DNA from: Planctomycetota bacterium
Lineage (GTDB): Bacteria; Planctomycetota; UBA1135; UBA2386
Length of the DNA stretch: 64,000 nucleotides
Direction: 5' to 3'
Assembly (NCBI GenBank): GCA_028281765.1
Contig: JANQJF010000034.1
Span: 1 to 64,000, forward strand
The translations under genes were made by a program, and so were the position numbers. The notes beneath the pieces were generated by a model that worked only from the letters and a program-made list of their open reading frames with translations, ran no database searches and was not told the origin of the DNA. This document shows, one piece after another, positions 9,321-17,009 of the stretch (its first letter is position 1; the number at the start of each line of letters is the position of its first letter).

Positions 9321-11453
9321 ATGCAACGCACCTCGCTGCCGTTCGTTCTCCTCACGGTCCTCGGCGCGTGCCAATCCGCACCTCGTCTCGCCGGCGACAT
9401 CACCGACACCAAGCTCGTGACCTGGACCCGCCTCGCTCGCGGCGTGCACGTCGCGACGCTCGGCGATCTGCGGAACGAGACTCGCTACAGCGATCTCGCC
9501 GCTGCCCCACCGCGCCTCGATTCGCTGAACGCGCGAGTCGACACCGGCCTTGCCGACGCACTCGCCCGCGTCCGCTATTCGATCGACGCGGACGGTCGCA
9601 TCGCCGTGCGCATTCCGACGGAAACCGGCGAGAGGATCCACGGCTACGGCCTGCAGTTCGACAAGACGATGCACTCCCGTCGCATCCTCGAGCTCAAGGT
9701 CGACCACTTCAACAAGGGTGGCGGCAAGACCCATGCACCGGTGCCGTTCTTCGTGTCGAGCCGTGGCTACGGCGTGCTGTTCGATACGGCGCGCTACCTC
9801 AAGGTGCACAACGAGATCGGCAACCGGAAGGACTCGACGCGCAACCCCGAAGAGGTCGACCGCAATCCGCCGCCCGACGAGAAGCAGGCCGGCCCCTGGC
9901 TCGCGCGCCCGCCCGCCGACGCGATCGAGGCGAGCGTGCGTGCGCGCGGACTCGCGCTCGTCGGCTTCAGCGGTACTGACATGCTCGACGTCGTCGCGCG
10001 CTACAACCTGTTCAGCGGCGGAGGCGCGATGCCGCCGCTGTGGGGACTCGGGTTCTGGCATCGCACGCCGGCAAAGTACGACGCGGCCCAGACCGAACGC
10101 GAACTCGCGGAGTTCGACCGCTACGACATCCCGATCGACGTGATCGGCCTCGAACCAGGCTGGCAGACCAAGTCGTATCCGTGCACGTTCGAATGGCAGC
10201 CGAAGCGCTTCCCGAGCCCCGGCACGTTCGTCGGCCGCCTGCTCGACCAGGGCGTCCGGACCAACCTCTGGGTCAACCCGTACGTCTCCAAGCACGCGCC
10301 GATCCACGACGCGCTGTATCCGCTGTCCGGATCACACATGGTCTGGCTCGGGATCGTCCCCGATTACACGCTCCCCGAAGCGCGCGCCATCCTCCTAGAG
10401 CAGCATCAACGCGCGCACCTCGACATCGGCGTGTCGGGATACAAGGTCGACGAAGTCGACGGCTACGACCACTGGCTCTGGCCGGACCACGCGACGTTCC
10501 CTTCCGGCACGTCGGCAGAGACGATGCGGCAGAGCTACGGCATGCACATGCAGAACATGCTGATGTCGGGTCTCTTCCAGAAGAACGACCGCCGCACCTA
10601 CTCTCTGGTGCGCGCGACGAACGGCGCCTGTTCGGCGTATCCGTTCGTGATCTACTCGGACTCCTACGGTCACGACCAGTACGTCACAGGACTGTCTTCG
10701 GCGAGCTTCGCTGGCGTCCTCTGGTGCCCCGAGATTCGCAGCGCGGGCAGCGAGCGCGAGTGGATCAACCGCATGCACACGGTCTGCCTCTCGCCTCTCG
10801 CTCAGCTCAACGCATGGGCCAGCGGCACCAAGCCGTGGAGCTATCCGAACGCGACCGACGCCGTCCGCCGCATGATCCAGCTGCGCATGCAGCTCCTACC
10901 GTATCTCTACACGGCGTTCGCCCGATATCACCTCGACGGGATCCCGCCGATCCGGTCGCTGCTGCTCGATCCCGACACTCATGTCATGCGCGAGGACAAC
11001 TCGATGTTCTTGTTCGGTCCGGACATCCTCGTGGCGCCGTTCCTCGACGAGCAGACCGAGCGCGTCGTGCGCCTACCGAGCGGCGACGACTGGTACGACT
11101 TCCACACCGGCCGTCTCGCCGGCAACGGCGCGACGATGACGATCAAGGCGGAACACACCGGGGACATGCCTCCCATGTTCGTCCGCGACGGCGCGCTGAT
11201 CCCGATGCTGTCGCGCAAGATCAATCGCACCCGTGACGCGCGCGAGATGCCGATCGAGGTTCGGCACTACGGGCGACGCGAAGGCAGCTGCGAACTCTAC
11301 GAAGACGACACGGAGACGTTCGCCTACACGAGAGGCGTCTACCGCATGTGGGAGATCGAGTGCCGCGACGGCGCGCTCTATCCGTCGCTACGGAAAGCCG
11401 ACGGCCCTTCCTACTACGGTGCGATGACGCTCCGCGAGATGACGGCCCGATAG
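9321..11453 (+). CDS. GH31 family glycoside hydrolase, predicted lipoprotein
   Basis: A 710-residue protein. The N-terminus is a lipoprotein signal ending in the lipobox LGAC, so the enzyme is probably anchored in a membrane facing the outside. The GH31 (alpha-glucosidase/alpha-xylosidase) barrel is recognisable from GGAMPPLWGLGFWHRT, the repeated WQ/W motifs, the candidate nucleophile Asp377 in GYKVDEVDGYD, and the candidate acid/base Asp447 in IYSDSYGHD. The C-terminal part has the usual GPDILVAPFLDE and ALIPML strands. The nucleophile motif differs from the textbook WxDMNE, pointing to a non-starch subfamily. The start is the ATG at 9321; the frame is open upstream inside the sulfatase gene. 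Together with the sulfatase it suggests degradation of a sulfated alpha-linked glycan. Confidence 0.9.
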   Translation: MQRTSLPFVLLTVLGACQSAPRLAGDITDTKLVTWTRLARGVHVATLGDLRNETRYSDLAAAPPRLDSLNARVDTGLADALARVRYSIDADGRIAVRIPTETGERIHGYGLQFDKTMHSRRILELKVDHFNKGGGKTHAPVPFFVSSRGYGVLFDTARYLKVHNEIGNRKDSTRNPEEVDRNPPPDEKQAGPWLARPPADAIEASVRARGLALVGFSGTDMLDVVARYNLFSGGGAMPPLWGLGFWHRTPAKYDAAQTERELAEFDRYDIPIDVIGLEPGWQTKSYPCTFEWQPKRFPSPGTFVGRLLDQGVRTNLWVNPYVSKHAPIHDALYPLSGSHMVWLGIVPDYTLPEARAILLEQHQRAHLDIGVSGYKVDEVDGYDHWLWPDHATFPSGTSAETMRQSYGMHMQNMLMSGLFQKNDRRTYSLVRATNGACSAYPFVIYSDSYGHDQYVTGLSSASFAGVLWCPEIRSAGSEREWINRMHTVCLSPLAQLNAWASGTKPWSYPNATDAVRRMIQLRMQLLPYLYTAFARYHLDGIPPIRSLLLDPDTHVMREDNSMFLFGPDILVAPFLDEQTERVVRLPSGDDWYDFHTGRLAGNGATMTIKAEHTGDMPPMFVRDGALIPMLSRKINRTRDAREMPIEVRHYGRREGSCELYEDDTETFAYTRGVYRMWEIECRDGALYPSLRKADGPSYYGAMTLREMTAR

Positions 11454-11834
11454 TCACTGCTGGTTCTGCGGCAGCCCGTCCGTGATCTCGTAGTAGTCGC
11501 CCTTGTCAGCGACGAAGATGTGGATCGCGAGCTGCGTCTGCGTCGGTGTATCGAACGCACCCATCGCGATCGCGAGCGTATCCTTCCGGACGGGGTCCCA
11601 GAACAACGACGCGCCGCACGTGACGCAGAAGCCACGGCGCACCTTCTCCGACGTCGAGTACCAGCGCACGTGCTCCTCGCCTTCGATCGTCACGGCGTCC
11701 CGCGGCACGTCGGTCGACACGAAGTAGTGGCCGGACGTCTTGCGGCATCGCGTGCAGTGACACGCGTCGGGCGGATTCAGCGCAGTCGCGACGCGAAACC
11801 GCACCGCACCACAGAGACAAGAACCTTCGTGCAT
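11454..11834 (-). CDS. GFA/CENP-V domain zinc protein
   Basis: A 126-residue protein of the GFA (CENP-V/glutathione-dependent formaldehyde-activating) fold. Zinc ligands are visible as CLCGAVRF at the N-terminus, CHCTRC near residue 36, and FCVTCGASLFW near residue 75. The family is widespread, and most members have no proven activity despite the historical formaldehyde name. The start chosen is the ATG at 11834 (MHEGSCLCG), which matches the family N-terminus; an upstream ATG at 11873 adds a non-conserved extension. It ends back-to-back with the GH31 gene (1 bp) and lies just downstream of the ilv operon on the same strand. Confidence 0.88.
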   Translation of the reverse strand: MHEGSCLCGAVRFRVATALNPPDACHCTRCRKTSGHYFVSTDVPRDAVTIEGEEHVRWYSTSEKVRRGFCVTCGASLFWDPVRKDTLAIAMGAFDTPTQTQLAIHIFVADKGDYYEITDGLPQNQQ

Positions 11835-11869
11835 GGCAGTCCTCGCGTGCCGGGGATGCTCCCCATGCT

Positions 11870-12097
11870 TCACCCACTCCCGCCGATCGCAACCCCCTCG
11901 ACGTCCCAGAGGTTCTCCAGCTGCCGCTTGAGGTTCAGCAGCGATCGACCGGCAGCTTCGACCTCGACGGTGACCGAACTCGCGCCCTCGGTGCGAGCAT
12001 CGACGACGCGGAAGCCGCGCCGCTCGACGAGCGACAACGCGCGCACCAAGGCCCCGGGCGCGTCGACGAGCTGGACGATCAGCGTGTATCGAGACAC
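11870..12097 (-). CDS. ilvM: Acetolactate synthase small subunit, short ACT-domain (IlvM-like) form
   Basis: A 75-residue ACT-domain protein, [20 protein letters not shown] onward, the regulatory subunit that pairs with IlvB. It is much shorter than IlvH (about 163 residues) and resembles the IlvM/IlvN single-ACT type. I chose a GTG start at 12097, nested 19 bp inside the 3' end of ilvB. A strong ribosome binding site (GAGGAGGT) lies 6 bases upstream inside ilvB, so the two subunits are translationally coupled. The longer open frame to 12184 is just the overlapping ilvB sequence read in another frame. Whether it confers valine inhibition cannot be judged from sequence. Confidence 0.87.
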   Translation of the reverse strand: MSRYTLIVQLVDAPGALVRALSLVERRGFRVVDARTEGASSVTVEVEAAGRSLLNLKRQLENLWDVEGVAIGGSG

Positions 12098-13758
12098 TTC
12101 GGCACCTCCTCGAGCATCCGGTCGTTCGCCAAGTCCGGCGGCACGAGGGGCCAGACGTTCTCCCGGGCGTCGATCGTCACCCAAACCAACAGCGGTCCGG
12201 TCGACCGATGAATCCGTCGCACGGCGTCCGCCACCTCACCGTCGCGCGTGACCCGAAGCGTCGGAATGCCGAACGACGCCGCCACCGCGGAGAAGTCCGG
12301 ATTGTCGGAGAGATCGATCGCGCTGTAGCGCCGGTCGAAGAAGCACTCCTGCCACTGCCGCACGAGCCCGAGGCACGAGTTGTCGAGCAGCACGATCTTC
12401 ACGGGCAGGTCGTAGCGACGAATCGTCGCGAGCTCCTGCACGTTCATCATGAAGCTGCCGTCCCCGGTGAACACGATCACGGAGCCGTCCGGCTGTGCGA
12501 ACTGCGCGCCGATCGCGGCGGGTATCCCGAAACCCATCGTGCCGAGCCCCCCACTCGTGAGATGATGCTCCGGACGCTCGAACACGCCGTGCTGCGCGAC
12601 CCACATCTGATGTTGGCCGACGTCACACGCAATCGTCGCTCCGCGCGTGGCTTCCGTGAGATCCCGAATCAGCCTGGGCGCATGGACTCCCTCTCCTGGC
12701 GCGCCGTATCGCCAGGCGTGCTCCCGGCGCCGAGCATCGCAACGCGCGAGCCAGCTCTCCGGCGCGGGCGACCCGGCCACGAACCGGTGCAGAACCGCGC
12801 CGAGGTCGCCTTGCAGCGCCACCGTCGGGCGCCTTCGCTTGCCGATCTCCGCGGGGTCGATGTCGACGTGCACGACAGCCGCGTCGGGCGCGAACTCGTC
12901 GAGCCGCCCGGTCGCGCGATCGTCGAATCGCACCCCCATGCACACGAGCAGATCCGACTCCTGGACCGCCAGGTTCGCAGCCTTCGTGCCGTGCATGCCG
13001 AGCATCCCGAGCAAGAGCTCGTCTCCGGTCGGCAGCACGCCGACACCGTGAAGCGTCGTGACGACGGGAGCTCGGTAATCCGACGCGAACGCTCGGAACG
13101 CGTCGACGCAGCCACTCAGCGCCACGCCGGCGCCCGCGAGCACCACAGGACGGTTCGCCGTCGTGAGGAGATCGATCGCCTGCTTCAGCGCCTCGTCGTC
13201 GGGAGCGACGTCGATCCGCGGCTCGCGCGCCGTCGCCGGGCGCAACTCGGGAAACTCCGCCACGGCGCGCACGGCCACGTCCTTGGGTAGATCGATGACC
13301 ACCGGACCGGGGCGCCCGCTCGTCGCGATCACGAAGGCGCGCCGCACGATGTCGCGGAGATCGCGGACGTCCCGCACGACCCAGCTGTGCTTCACGATCG
13401 GCATCGTGATGCCGATCGTGTCGACTTCTTGGAACGCGTCCGTCCCCATGGCGGGGGACGGCACCTGACCGGTGATCGCGACGAGCGGCACCGAGTCGAG
13501 AAACGCGTCGGCGATGCCGGTCACGAGGTTGGTCGCACCGGGCCCCGATGTCGCGAGACAGACCCCGGCTCGCCCCGTCACGCGGGCATAGCCGTTCGCA
13601 GCCAGCGCCGCGCCCTGCTCGTGACGAGTCAGGACGTGCGCGAGCCTCGAATCGACGAGCGCGTCGTACACCGGCATGATCGCGCCACCGGGATAGCCGA
13701 ACACGATGTCGACGCCCTGGGCCTCGAGCTCCCGAGTCAACAGCTCGGCGCCGTTCAT
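12079..13758 (-). CDS. ilvB: Acetolactate synthase large subunit
   Basis: A 559-residue thiamine-diphosphate enzyme that makes 2-acetolactate from pyruvate (Val/Leu) and 2-aceto-2-hydroxybutyrate (Ile). The N-terminal domain has [14 protein letters not shown] and the cofactor-activating Glu in RHEQGAA; the central domain has VVLAGAGVA and a DPAEIGK region; the C-terminal domain has GDGSFMMN followed by the Asn of the ThDP/Mg motif ([14 protein letters not shown]). Length is normal. The start is the ATG at 13758, which overlaps the ilvC stop by 4 bp (ATGA). The frame continues upstream within ilvC, but that is a shadow. Third gene of ilvDCBM. Confidence 0.96.
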   Translation of the reverse strand: MNGAELLTRELEAQGVDIVFGYPGGAIMPVYDALVDSRLAHVLTRHEQGAALAANGYARVTGRAGVCLATSGPGATNLVTGIADAFLDSVPLVAITGQVPSPAMGTDAFQEVDTIGITMPIVKHSWVVRDVRDLRDIVRRAFVIATSGRPGPVVIDLPKDVAVRAVAEFPELRPATAREPRIDVAPDDEALKQAIDLLTTANRPVVLAGAGVALSGCVDAFRAFASDYRAPVVTTLHGVGVLPTGDELLLGMLGMHGTKAANLAVQESDLLVCMGVRFDDRATGRLDEFAPDAAVVHVDIDPAEIGKRRRPTVALQGDLGAVLHRFVAGSPAPESWLARCDARRREHAWRYGAPGEGVHAPRLIRDLTEATRGATIACDVGQHQMWVAQHGVFERPEHHLTSGGLGTMGFGIPAAIGAQFAQPDGSVIVFTGDGSFMMNVQELATIRRYDLPVKIVLLDNSCLGLVRQWQECFFDRRYSAIDLSDNPDFSAVAASFGIPTLRVTRDGEVADAVRRIHRSTGPLLVWVTIDARENVWPLVPPDLANDRMLEEVPKCLDTR

Positions 13759-14765
13759 GAGGGAGCTCCCGCTGGCTCTGCTCGCGACTCGCCGAGCCAC
13801 GACATCTTCGCGCGGAGCGCGGCGCCGACGGATTCGATCGGGTGATCCAGATCTTCGGCGAGCATCTTGGCGTAGCCCGCTCGTCCGCTCCGGTCCTCTT
13901 CCACCCATTCGCGCGCGAACTGACCGGAGCGGATCTCGGCGAGCACGTCGCGCATCGCTTCCCGCACGCGCCCGTCGATGATCCGAGGTCCACGACTCAG
14001 GTCGCCGAACTTAGCGGTGTCGCTGACGAACTCGTGCATGCGCGCGAGCCCGCCCTCGTAGAGCAAGTCCACGATCAGCTTGAGCTCGTGCAGGCACTCG
14101 AAGTAGGCGACCTCGGGCTGGTAGCCGGCGTCGGTCAACGTCTCGAACCCGGCGAGCACCAGCTCGGTCGCGCCGCCGCACAGCACGGCCTGTTCGCCGA
14201 ACAGATCCGTCTCGGTCTCTTCGGCAAACGTGGTCTCGATGACGCCGGCACGCGTGCCGCCGATGCCGTGCGCGTACGCCAGCGCCCGGGACATCGCGCG
14301 GCGCGTCGCGTCGTTCGCGACCGCAACAAGGCACGGCACACCGCGCCCCTGCTCGAACTGGCGTCGGACGAGCGCGCCCGGAGCCTTCGGTGCGACAAGA
14401 GTCACGTCGATGCCGTTCGGCACCTCGATCGTCCCGAAGTGCACGTTGAAGCCGTGGGCGAACATCAGCATCGCGCCCTCGTCGAGGTTCGGCGCGATCT
14501 GGTCGCGGAACACCTTCGGTTGCGTCGTGTCCGGGATCAGCACGGCGACCACCTCGGCACCGCGTACCGCATCGACGATCGGGACCGGCTCGAAGCCGTC
14601 CCGCCGCGCGGACTCGGTACTCGCTCCGCCAGCGCGCAGGCCGATGACGACGTCGAAACCGCTGTCCCGAAGATTGAGGGCGTGCGCTCGGCCCTGACTG
14701 CCGTAGCCGATGACGGCGACGCGCGCCGTGGACTGGGGAACGTCGTTCTGGTGATGCATCGTCAT
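13755..14765 (-). CDS. ilvC: Ketol-acid reductoisomerase, class I (short form)
   Basis: A 336-residue enzyme that isomerises and reduces acetolactate or acetohydroxybutyrate to the dihydroxy acids. The N-terminal Rossmann part shows [19 protein letters not shown]. The knotted C-terminal domain carries the two Mg-binding clusters, [16 protein letters not shown] and [13 protein letters not shown]. Length is that of the class I enzyme. The start is the first ATG of MTMHHQ at 14765, overlapping the ilvD stop by 4 bp; its own stop overlaps the ilvB start by 4 bp. The frame is open far upstream, but that part is arginine-rich antisense-like sequence inside ilvD. The beta2-alphaB loop (LRAGGAS) suggests NADPH use, which is inference. 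Confidence 0.96.
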   Translation of the reverse strand: MTMHHQNDVPQSTARVAVIGYGSQGRAHALNLRDSGFDVVIGLRAGGASTESARRDGFEPVPIVDAVRGAEVVAVLIPDTTQPKVFRDQIAPNLDEGAMLMFAHGFNVHFGTIEVPNGIDVTLVAPKAPGALVRRQFEQGRGVPCLVAVANDATRRAMSRALAYAHGIGGTRAGVIETTFAEETETDLFGEQAVLCGGATELVLAGFETLTDAGYQPEVAYFECLHELKLIVDLLYEGGLARMHEFVSDTAKFGDLSRGPRIIDGRVREAMRDVLAEIRSGQFAREWVEEDRSGRAGYAKMLAEDLDHPIESVGAALRAKMSWLGESRAEPAGAPS

Positions 14766-16444
14766 GGTTCGTGTCTTTCGTTGGGTTTCGATTCGATGTC
14801 TTCGGTGAGAATGCTGGTGACCGCGCCGCGTGAAGCGCACGAGACGAGCGCGGCGAACTTGCCGAGCGCGCCGCGAGGCGGAGTGTTCGGAGCGACCGGT
14901 GACCGCGCGTCGAGGTCTGCGGCGACGTCGATACGGCGCGCGATGAGATCGATCGTCACGCGATCTCCGGTCTCGATGCGGCCGATCGGCCCGCCGGCGG
15001 CGGCTTCGGGTGCGACGTGTCCGACCATCAGCCCGCGCGTCGCGCCGCTGAATCGGCCATCGGTGATCAGCGCCACGCTGTCGCCGAGGCCGCGTCCCAC
15101 GAGAGCGGCGGTGACGCCGAGCATCTCGCGCATGCCGGGTCCGCCCCGCGGCCCCTCGTTGCGCACAATGACGACATCGCCGGCCTCGATCTCGCCCGCC
15201 TGCACCGCGGCGAACGCGGACTCTTCGCCGTCGAACACGCGCGCATCGCCCGTGAACGACTCGTGGGAGTGGCCGCACAACTTCACCACGCACCCGTCGG
15301 GCGCGAGGTCGCCGAACAAGATCTCGAAACCACCGCGCCGCGCGAACGGAGCGTCGGAAGTCGTGAACACCGGCGGACGCTCCGGTTCGGTGCCGTGTTC
15401 GATCTCCTCGAACAGCGACCGTCCAGTGACCGTCGGCGCTTCGTGGACCAGATCGGCGTCGCGGAGCCGTCGCGCAAGCGCGGGCGTGCCGCCCGCGACG
15501 AACGCATCGACCGCGGTGTATCGGCCGCTCGGTTTGAGGTCCGCGAGCACGGGCGTCCGCGAAGCGCACTCGTGGAACTCGTCGATCGCGAACGGCACTC
15601 CCGCCTCACTTGCGATCGCGAGCAGGTGCAGGACCGCATTCGTCGATCCGGCGGATGCGATCGCCGCCGTCGCCGCGTTGCGCAGCGACTGCTGGGAGAT
15701 CAGCTCGCGCGGGCGAATGTCGTTGCGAACCGCCTCCATCACGACTCCGCCGCAGCGCTCCGCCTCGGCGTGCTTGTCCGCATGCAGCGCCGGCACGTCG
15801 TTCGCGCGCATGGGCGAAAGCCCGAGCATCGTCAGCGCGAGCGCCATGGTGTTCGCCGTGAACTGCCCACCGCACGCACCCGCCCCGGGGCACGCCTCTC
15901 CCTCCAGCTCACGTAGATCGGCCTCGGACATCACGCCGGCGGCGCACGCCCCGACCGCCTCGAACACGTCCTGCACCGTCACCGCCGCGCCGCGAAACGA
16001 ACCCGGCGCGATCGAGCCGCCGTAGAGCACGAGCCCCGGCACGTCCATCCGCGCCAGGGCCATGGCCGCCGCCGGGAGCGTCTTGTCGCACCCGGCCAGG
16101 ATCACGACGCCATCGAGCGAATGGCCGTCCACCGCGAGCTCGATCGAGTCCGTGATGACCTCGCGCGACACCAGCGACGCGCGCATCCCGGGCGTCCCCA
16201 TCGTGATGCCGTCCGACACCGCGATCGTGTTGAACTCGATCGGCGTGCCGCCGTGGCGCCGGATCCCGGCCTTGACCGGCTCCGCGAGATCCCGCAGATG
16301 CAGGTTGCACGGCGTGACCTCGGTCCACGTGTTGACGACGGCGATGAGCGGCCGCGCGATGTCGTGATCGCTCAGTCCGGTCGCCTTCAGCATGGCCCGC
16401 GCGCCTGCGCGCGCGGCTCCGCTCTTCATCACGTCACTTCGCAT
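14762..16444 (-). CDS. ilvD: Dihydroxy-acid dehydratase
   Basis: A 560-residue iron-sulfur dehydratase producing the 2-keto acids of valine and isoleucine. Cluster-ligand cysteines are seen in [21 protein letters not shown] and [12 protein letters not shown]; the C-terminal half has [18 protein letters not shown] and [19 protein letters not shown], where the catalytic serine region lies. The start is the ATG at 16444, with a fair ribosome binding site (GGAGAG, 5-6 bases upstream). It is the first structural gene of the minus-strand ilvDCBM operon. A terminator hairpin and leader peptide lie 45-250 bp upstream, so expression is probably controlled by attenuation. Confidence 0.96.
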   Translation of the reverse strand: MRSDVMKSGAARAGARAMLKATGLSDHDIARPLIAVVNTWTEVTPCNLHLRDLAEPVKAGIRRHGGTPIEFNTIAVSDGITMGTPGMRASLVSREVITDSIELAVDGHSLDGVVILAGCDKTLPAAAMALARMDVPGLVLYGGSIAPGSFRGAAVTVQDVFEAVGACAAGVMSEADLRELEGEACPGAGACGGQFTANTMALALTMLGLSPMRANDVPALHADKHAEAERCGGVVMEAVRNDIRPRELISQQSLRNAATAAIASAGSTNAVLHLLAIASEAGVPFAIDEFHECASRTPVLADLKPSGRYTAVDAFVAGGTPALARRLRDADLVHEAPTVTGRSLFEEIEHGTEPERPPVFTTSDAPFARRGGFEILFGDLAPDGCVVKLCGHSHESFTGDARVFDGEESAFAAVQAGEIEAGDVVIVRNEGPRGGPGMREMLGVTAALVGRGLGDSVALITDGRFSGATRGLMVGHVAPEAAAGGPIGRIETGDRVTIDLIARRIDVAADLDARSPVAPNTPPRGALGKFAALVSCASRGAVTSILTEDIESKPNERHEP

Positions 16445-16486
16445 CGGTTCTCTCCGGTCGGTTCGAGTTCGAGTCCGCCCCAAACG

Positions 16487-16525
16487 CAAAGAGCCCCGCA
16501 TCCTCTGAGAGGATGCGGGGCTCTT
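16487..16525 (-). terminator. Attenuator terminator hairpin upstream of ilvD
   Basis: A near-perfect stem of up to 18 bp (16489-16506 pairing with 16508-16525) with a tiny loop; the minus-strand RNA reads GAGCCCCGCATCCTCT, then its complement, then CUUUGCGUUUG. The U-tract is broken, so it is a weaker terminator than its leu counterpart. It lies 45 bp before the ilvD start codon and after the stop codon of a branched-chain-rich leader peptide, which is the position expected for a transcription attenuator. Confidence 0.75.
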
Positions 16526-16557
16526 GCGAGCGCGGGCTGCTTCGCCCTACCGCATCC
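16511..16557 (-). promoter_or_regulatory. Antiterminator pairing for the ilv attenuator
   Basis: The minus-strand RNA of 16550-16557 (GGATGCGG), which forms the last codons of the leader peptide just before its TAG, is perfectly complementary to CCGCATCC at 16511-16518 inside the 5' arm of the ilv terminator. The two structures exclude each other. A ribosome that reaches the leader stop would cover 16550-16557 and let the terminator form; one stalled at the Val/Leu/Ile codons (about 16568-16618) would leave it free and prevent termination. Confidence 0.68.
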
Positions 16558-16693
16558 CTCCTGGGTCGACGACGACGTCAAAACTCGGCGCGACGAGGGC
16601 GACGGTGATAAGTCGAATTTGCGCACACGCGTCCGGACGCAGGCCGCCCTGGCGGCGCGTGCTCGTGGTCGCGTTGTGGATCGACTGGTTCAT
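16547..16693 (-). CDS. ilv operon leader peptide (attenuation peptide)
   Basis: A 48-codon reading frame ending at TAG (16547-16549). The last 24 residues read QIRLITVALVAPSFDVVVDP and GGMR and contain ten Ile/Leu/Val, including three consecutive Val codons (16568-16576). It lies between a promoter-like sequence and the terminator before ilvD, so I read it as a regulatory leader that senses charged branched-chain tRNAs. The ATG at 16693 has no ribosome binding site but sits 10 bases after a -10-like box, suggesting a leaderless transcript. The frame remains open upstream to 16843, so the start is the least certain part. Its final codons form one arm of the antiterminator. Confidence 0.68.
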   Translation of the reverse strand: MNQSIHNATTSTRRQGGLRPDACAQIRLITVALVAPSFDVVVDPGGMR

Positions 16694-16703
16694 GCGGCCG
16701 CGA

Positions 16704-16732
16704 TTCGTATCGCCGACTGCGATGGCCGTCAA
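16704..16732 (-). promoter_or_regulatory. Sigma-70-like promoter for the ilv operon
   Basis: On the minus strand, TTGACG (16727-16732) is followed after 17 bases by TACGAA (16704-16709). The -35 box is close to consensus, the -10 box only fair. Ten bases after it comes the ATG of the ilv leader peptide, so the expected transcription start is within a few bases of that ATG. Confidence 0.5.
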
Positions 16733-16764
16733 GTGGGTCGACTCGAGAACTTTCGCCGAGGGGG

Positions 16765-16792
16765 TTGCTCGATCCGGAACCGTTCCGTAACT
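16765..16792 (+). promoter_or_regulatory. Sigma-70-like promoter for the leu operon
   Basis: TTGCTC (16765-16770), a 16-base spacer, then GTAACT (16787-16792). Neither box is perfect. The ATG of the leu leader peptide follows exactly 10 bases after the -10-like box, the same spacing as on the divergent ilv side, and again without a ribosome binding site. Confidence 0.4.
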
Positions 16793-16802
16793 CACACACT
16801 CC

Positions 16803-16928
16803 ATGAACACGACCACGAGCAACCGCATCGCTCTACGAGGCACGACGATCGTCGCGGCCCCGGTCGTCGTTCAGCTTCCCGTCCTCGTCCTCGTCTCGCT
16901 TACCCGCGAGGTGTGGGACCCGACCTAG
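16803..16928 (+). CDS. leu operon leader peptide (attenuation peptide)
   Basis: A 41-codon reading frame, ATG to TAG, too short for ordinary gene callers. Fifteen of 41 residues are Ile, Leu or Val, and the run VVVQLPVLVLVSL (residues 21-33) has ten of thirteen. It is followed by a terminator hairpin with a T-run and then leuA, the classical arrangement of ilv/leu leader peptides. Its 3' end (16910-16917, codons 36-38) is one arm of the antiterminator. There is no ribosome binding site, and a promoter-like -10 lies 10 bases upstream, so translation may start on a leaderless RNA. Scarcity of charged Val/Leu tRNA would stall the ribosome in the run and switch leuA-ilvE-leuCDB on. Confidence 0.85.
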   Translation: MNTTTSNRIALRGTTIVAAPVVVQLPVLVLVSLTREVWDPT

Positions 16929-16963
16929 GCGCACGACGCGCCGGCGACGGAAAGGCCCACACC
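16910..16963 (+). promoter_or_regulatory. Antiterminator pairing for the leu attenuator
   Basis: GGTGTGGG at 16910-16917 (inside leader codons 36-38) is perfectly complementary to CCCACACC at 16956-16963, the 5' arm of the terminator. A flanking CGCG (16905-16908) can also pair with CGCG at 16967-16970 across a small internal loop, giving about 12 bp. This structure and the terminator cannot coexist. A ribosome stalled at codons 27-33 leaves 16910-16917 exposed; one at the stop codon (16926) covers it. Confidence 0.78.
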
Positions 16964-16986
16964 CGACGCGGGTGCGGGCCTTTTTT
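16951..16986 (+). terminator. Rho-independent attenuator terminator upstream of leuA
   Basis: An 11-bp stem with one mismatch (16954-16964 with 16970-16980), loop GACGC, followed immediately by six T residues (16981-16986) and preceded by three A residues. It lies 23 bp after the leader stop codon and 24 bp before the leuA ATG, so it would stop transcription before the operon unless the antiterminator forms. Confidence 0.88.
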
Positions 16987-17009
16987 CGTATCGACTCCGA
17001 ACGACGACC

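Noticed and set aside
16547..16843. A 98-residue minus-strand gene reaching from 16843
   Set aside because: The upstream half overlaps the divergent promoter and the leu leader start. A promoter-like sequence lies within it, so only the last 48 codons are kept as the ilv leader peptide.
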